NCBI GenBank assembly: GCA_003223895.1 | Contig: QHXD01000193.1 | Location: forward strand, 1 to 6,318 | Source of the DNA: Acidobacteriota bacterium | GTDB lineage: Bacteria; Acidobacteriota; Terriglobia; 20CM-2-55-15 | Reading direction: 5' to 3' | DNA length: 6,318 nucleotides | Shown: in pieces, positions 6,072-6,318 of the stretch | How the letters are laid out: each line of letters opens with the position of its first letter | Numbering within the stretch: the stretch's first letter is position 1 | Position numbers and translations under genes: made by a program | Notes under the pieces: model-generated | Seen by the model: the letters and a program-made list of their open reading frames with translations, nothing else | The model's database searches: none | Told to the model about the DNA's origin: nothing

Positions 6072-6318
6072 GTACAACTCACGGCGCAAGTTGTAGGAGG
6101 ACGCGACCGGCGTACAACTCGCGGCGCAAGTTGTACGGAGGACGCGATCGCCGTACAACTCGTGGCGCAAGTTGTACGGAGGACGCGATCGCCGTACAAC
6201 TCGTGGCGCAAGTTGTACGGAGACCGCGATCGCCGGGCAGCTCGTGGCGCAAGTTGTACGGAGGACGCGATCACCGTACAACTCGTGGCGCAAGTTGTAC
6301 GGAGACCGCGATCGCCGG
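6072..6318. repeat. Tandem array of a 41-bp unit with internal dyad, at least six copies, running off the window
   Basis: Six head-to-tail units start at 6072 (40 bp), 6112, 6153, 6194, 6235 and 6276 (41 bp each); two further bases begin a seventh. Each unit has a 25-bp dyad part, GTACAACT-N9-AGTTGTAC, and a 16-bp part, usually GGAGGACGCGATCGCC, which includes the palindrome GCGATCGC. Units 4 and 6 are identical and carry GGAGACCG in place of GGAGGACG. Unit 5 has a changed left arm (GGGCAGCT). Unit 1 is the most divergent, with a base missing after TTGTA. The period is not a multiple of three, so the array cannot encode a protein repeat of that length. The 16-bp parts are nearly the same in every unit, so there are no CRISPR spacers. 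The function is unknown. Confidence 0.92.

Larger units (their letters stand above)
5785..6318. other. Non-coding region upstream of the YggT-family gene
   Basis: This 534-bp stretch holds no convincing gene. It contains the YggT ribosome binding site, REPIN-like copy 2 (5915-5993) and the 41-bp tandem array (from 6072). The parts between, 5799-5914 and 5994-6071, show nothing beyond ordinary sequence. The promoter of the YggT gene must lie here, probably between about 5805 and 5910, but no convincing -35/-10 pair was found. Open frames on the minus strand across 5973-6293 and 6041-6274 arise because the repeat unit lacks stop triplets, not because of coding. Confidence 0.7.

Noticed and set aside
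5966..6236. Shared CCGGCGATC between REPIN-like copy 2 and the reverse complement of the array unit end
   Set aside because: The match is only about nine bases in GC-rich sequence and the surrounding bases differ; probably chance.
5973..6293. Minus-strand open frames across the tandem array (5973-6293 and 6041-6274)
   Set aside because: The consensus 41-bp unit contains no TTA, CTA or TCA on the plus strand, so the minus strand stays open in all frames. The period shifts frame each unit, and no ribosome binding site or known domain is seen.
6072..6318. CRISPR array
   Set aside because: The repeats are directly adjacent. If the 25-bp dyad is taken as the repeat, the 16-bp parts between are nearly identical, so there are no unique spacers. 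No cas gene is present.

Overview
The window looks like chromosomal DNA from a Gram-negative, moderately GC-rich bacterium, most plausibly an Acidobacteriota. The main support is the large Oar-like TonB-dependent receptor, a family heavily expanded in that phylum. A periplasmic M48 peptidase and short dyad repeats between genes fit the same picture. The assignment rests on family resemblance read by eye, not on a search.

Layout. Positions 2-3589 (+) carry the C-terminal part (1195 residues) of an outer-membrane TonB-dependent receptor whose start lies upstream of the window. A clear intrinsic terminator follows at 3602-3640. Positions 3707-3796 hold an imperfect long inverted repeat with arms of about 40 bp. 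It ends 20 bp before the start codon of an exported M48-family zinc metalloprotease with a PsbP/DUF1795-like C-terminal domain (3817-5190, +). Facing it is a small inner-membrane YggT-family protein with a charged helical N-terminal extension (5266-5784, -). The 75-bp gap between these convergent genes is filled almost exactly by a REPIN-like element (5192-5265). A second copy lies upstream of the YggT gene (5915-5993). From 6072 to the window edge there is a tandem array of a 41-bp unit, each unit containing a short dyad; it runs off the end.

How the parts relate. The three genes do not form an operon: a terminator separates the first two, and the third is convergent. All three products belong to the cell envelope (outer membrane, periplasm, inner membrane), but the sequence shows no functional link between them. 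The least ordinary content is non-coding: three unrelated families of dyad-symmetric repeat within about 2.6 kb, with no transposase gene visible. No tRNA, rRNA, CRISPR array, integrase or defence gene was recognised.
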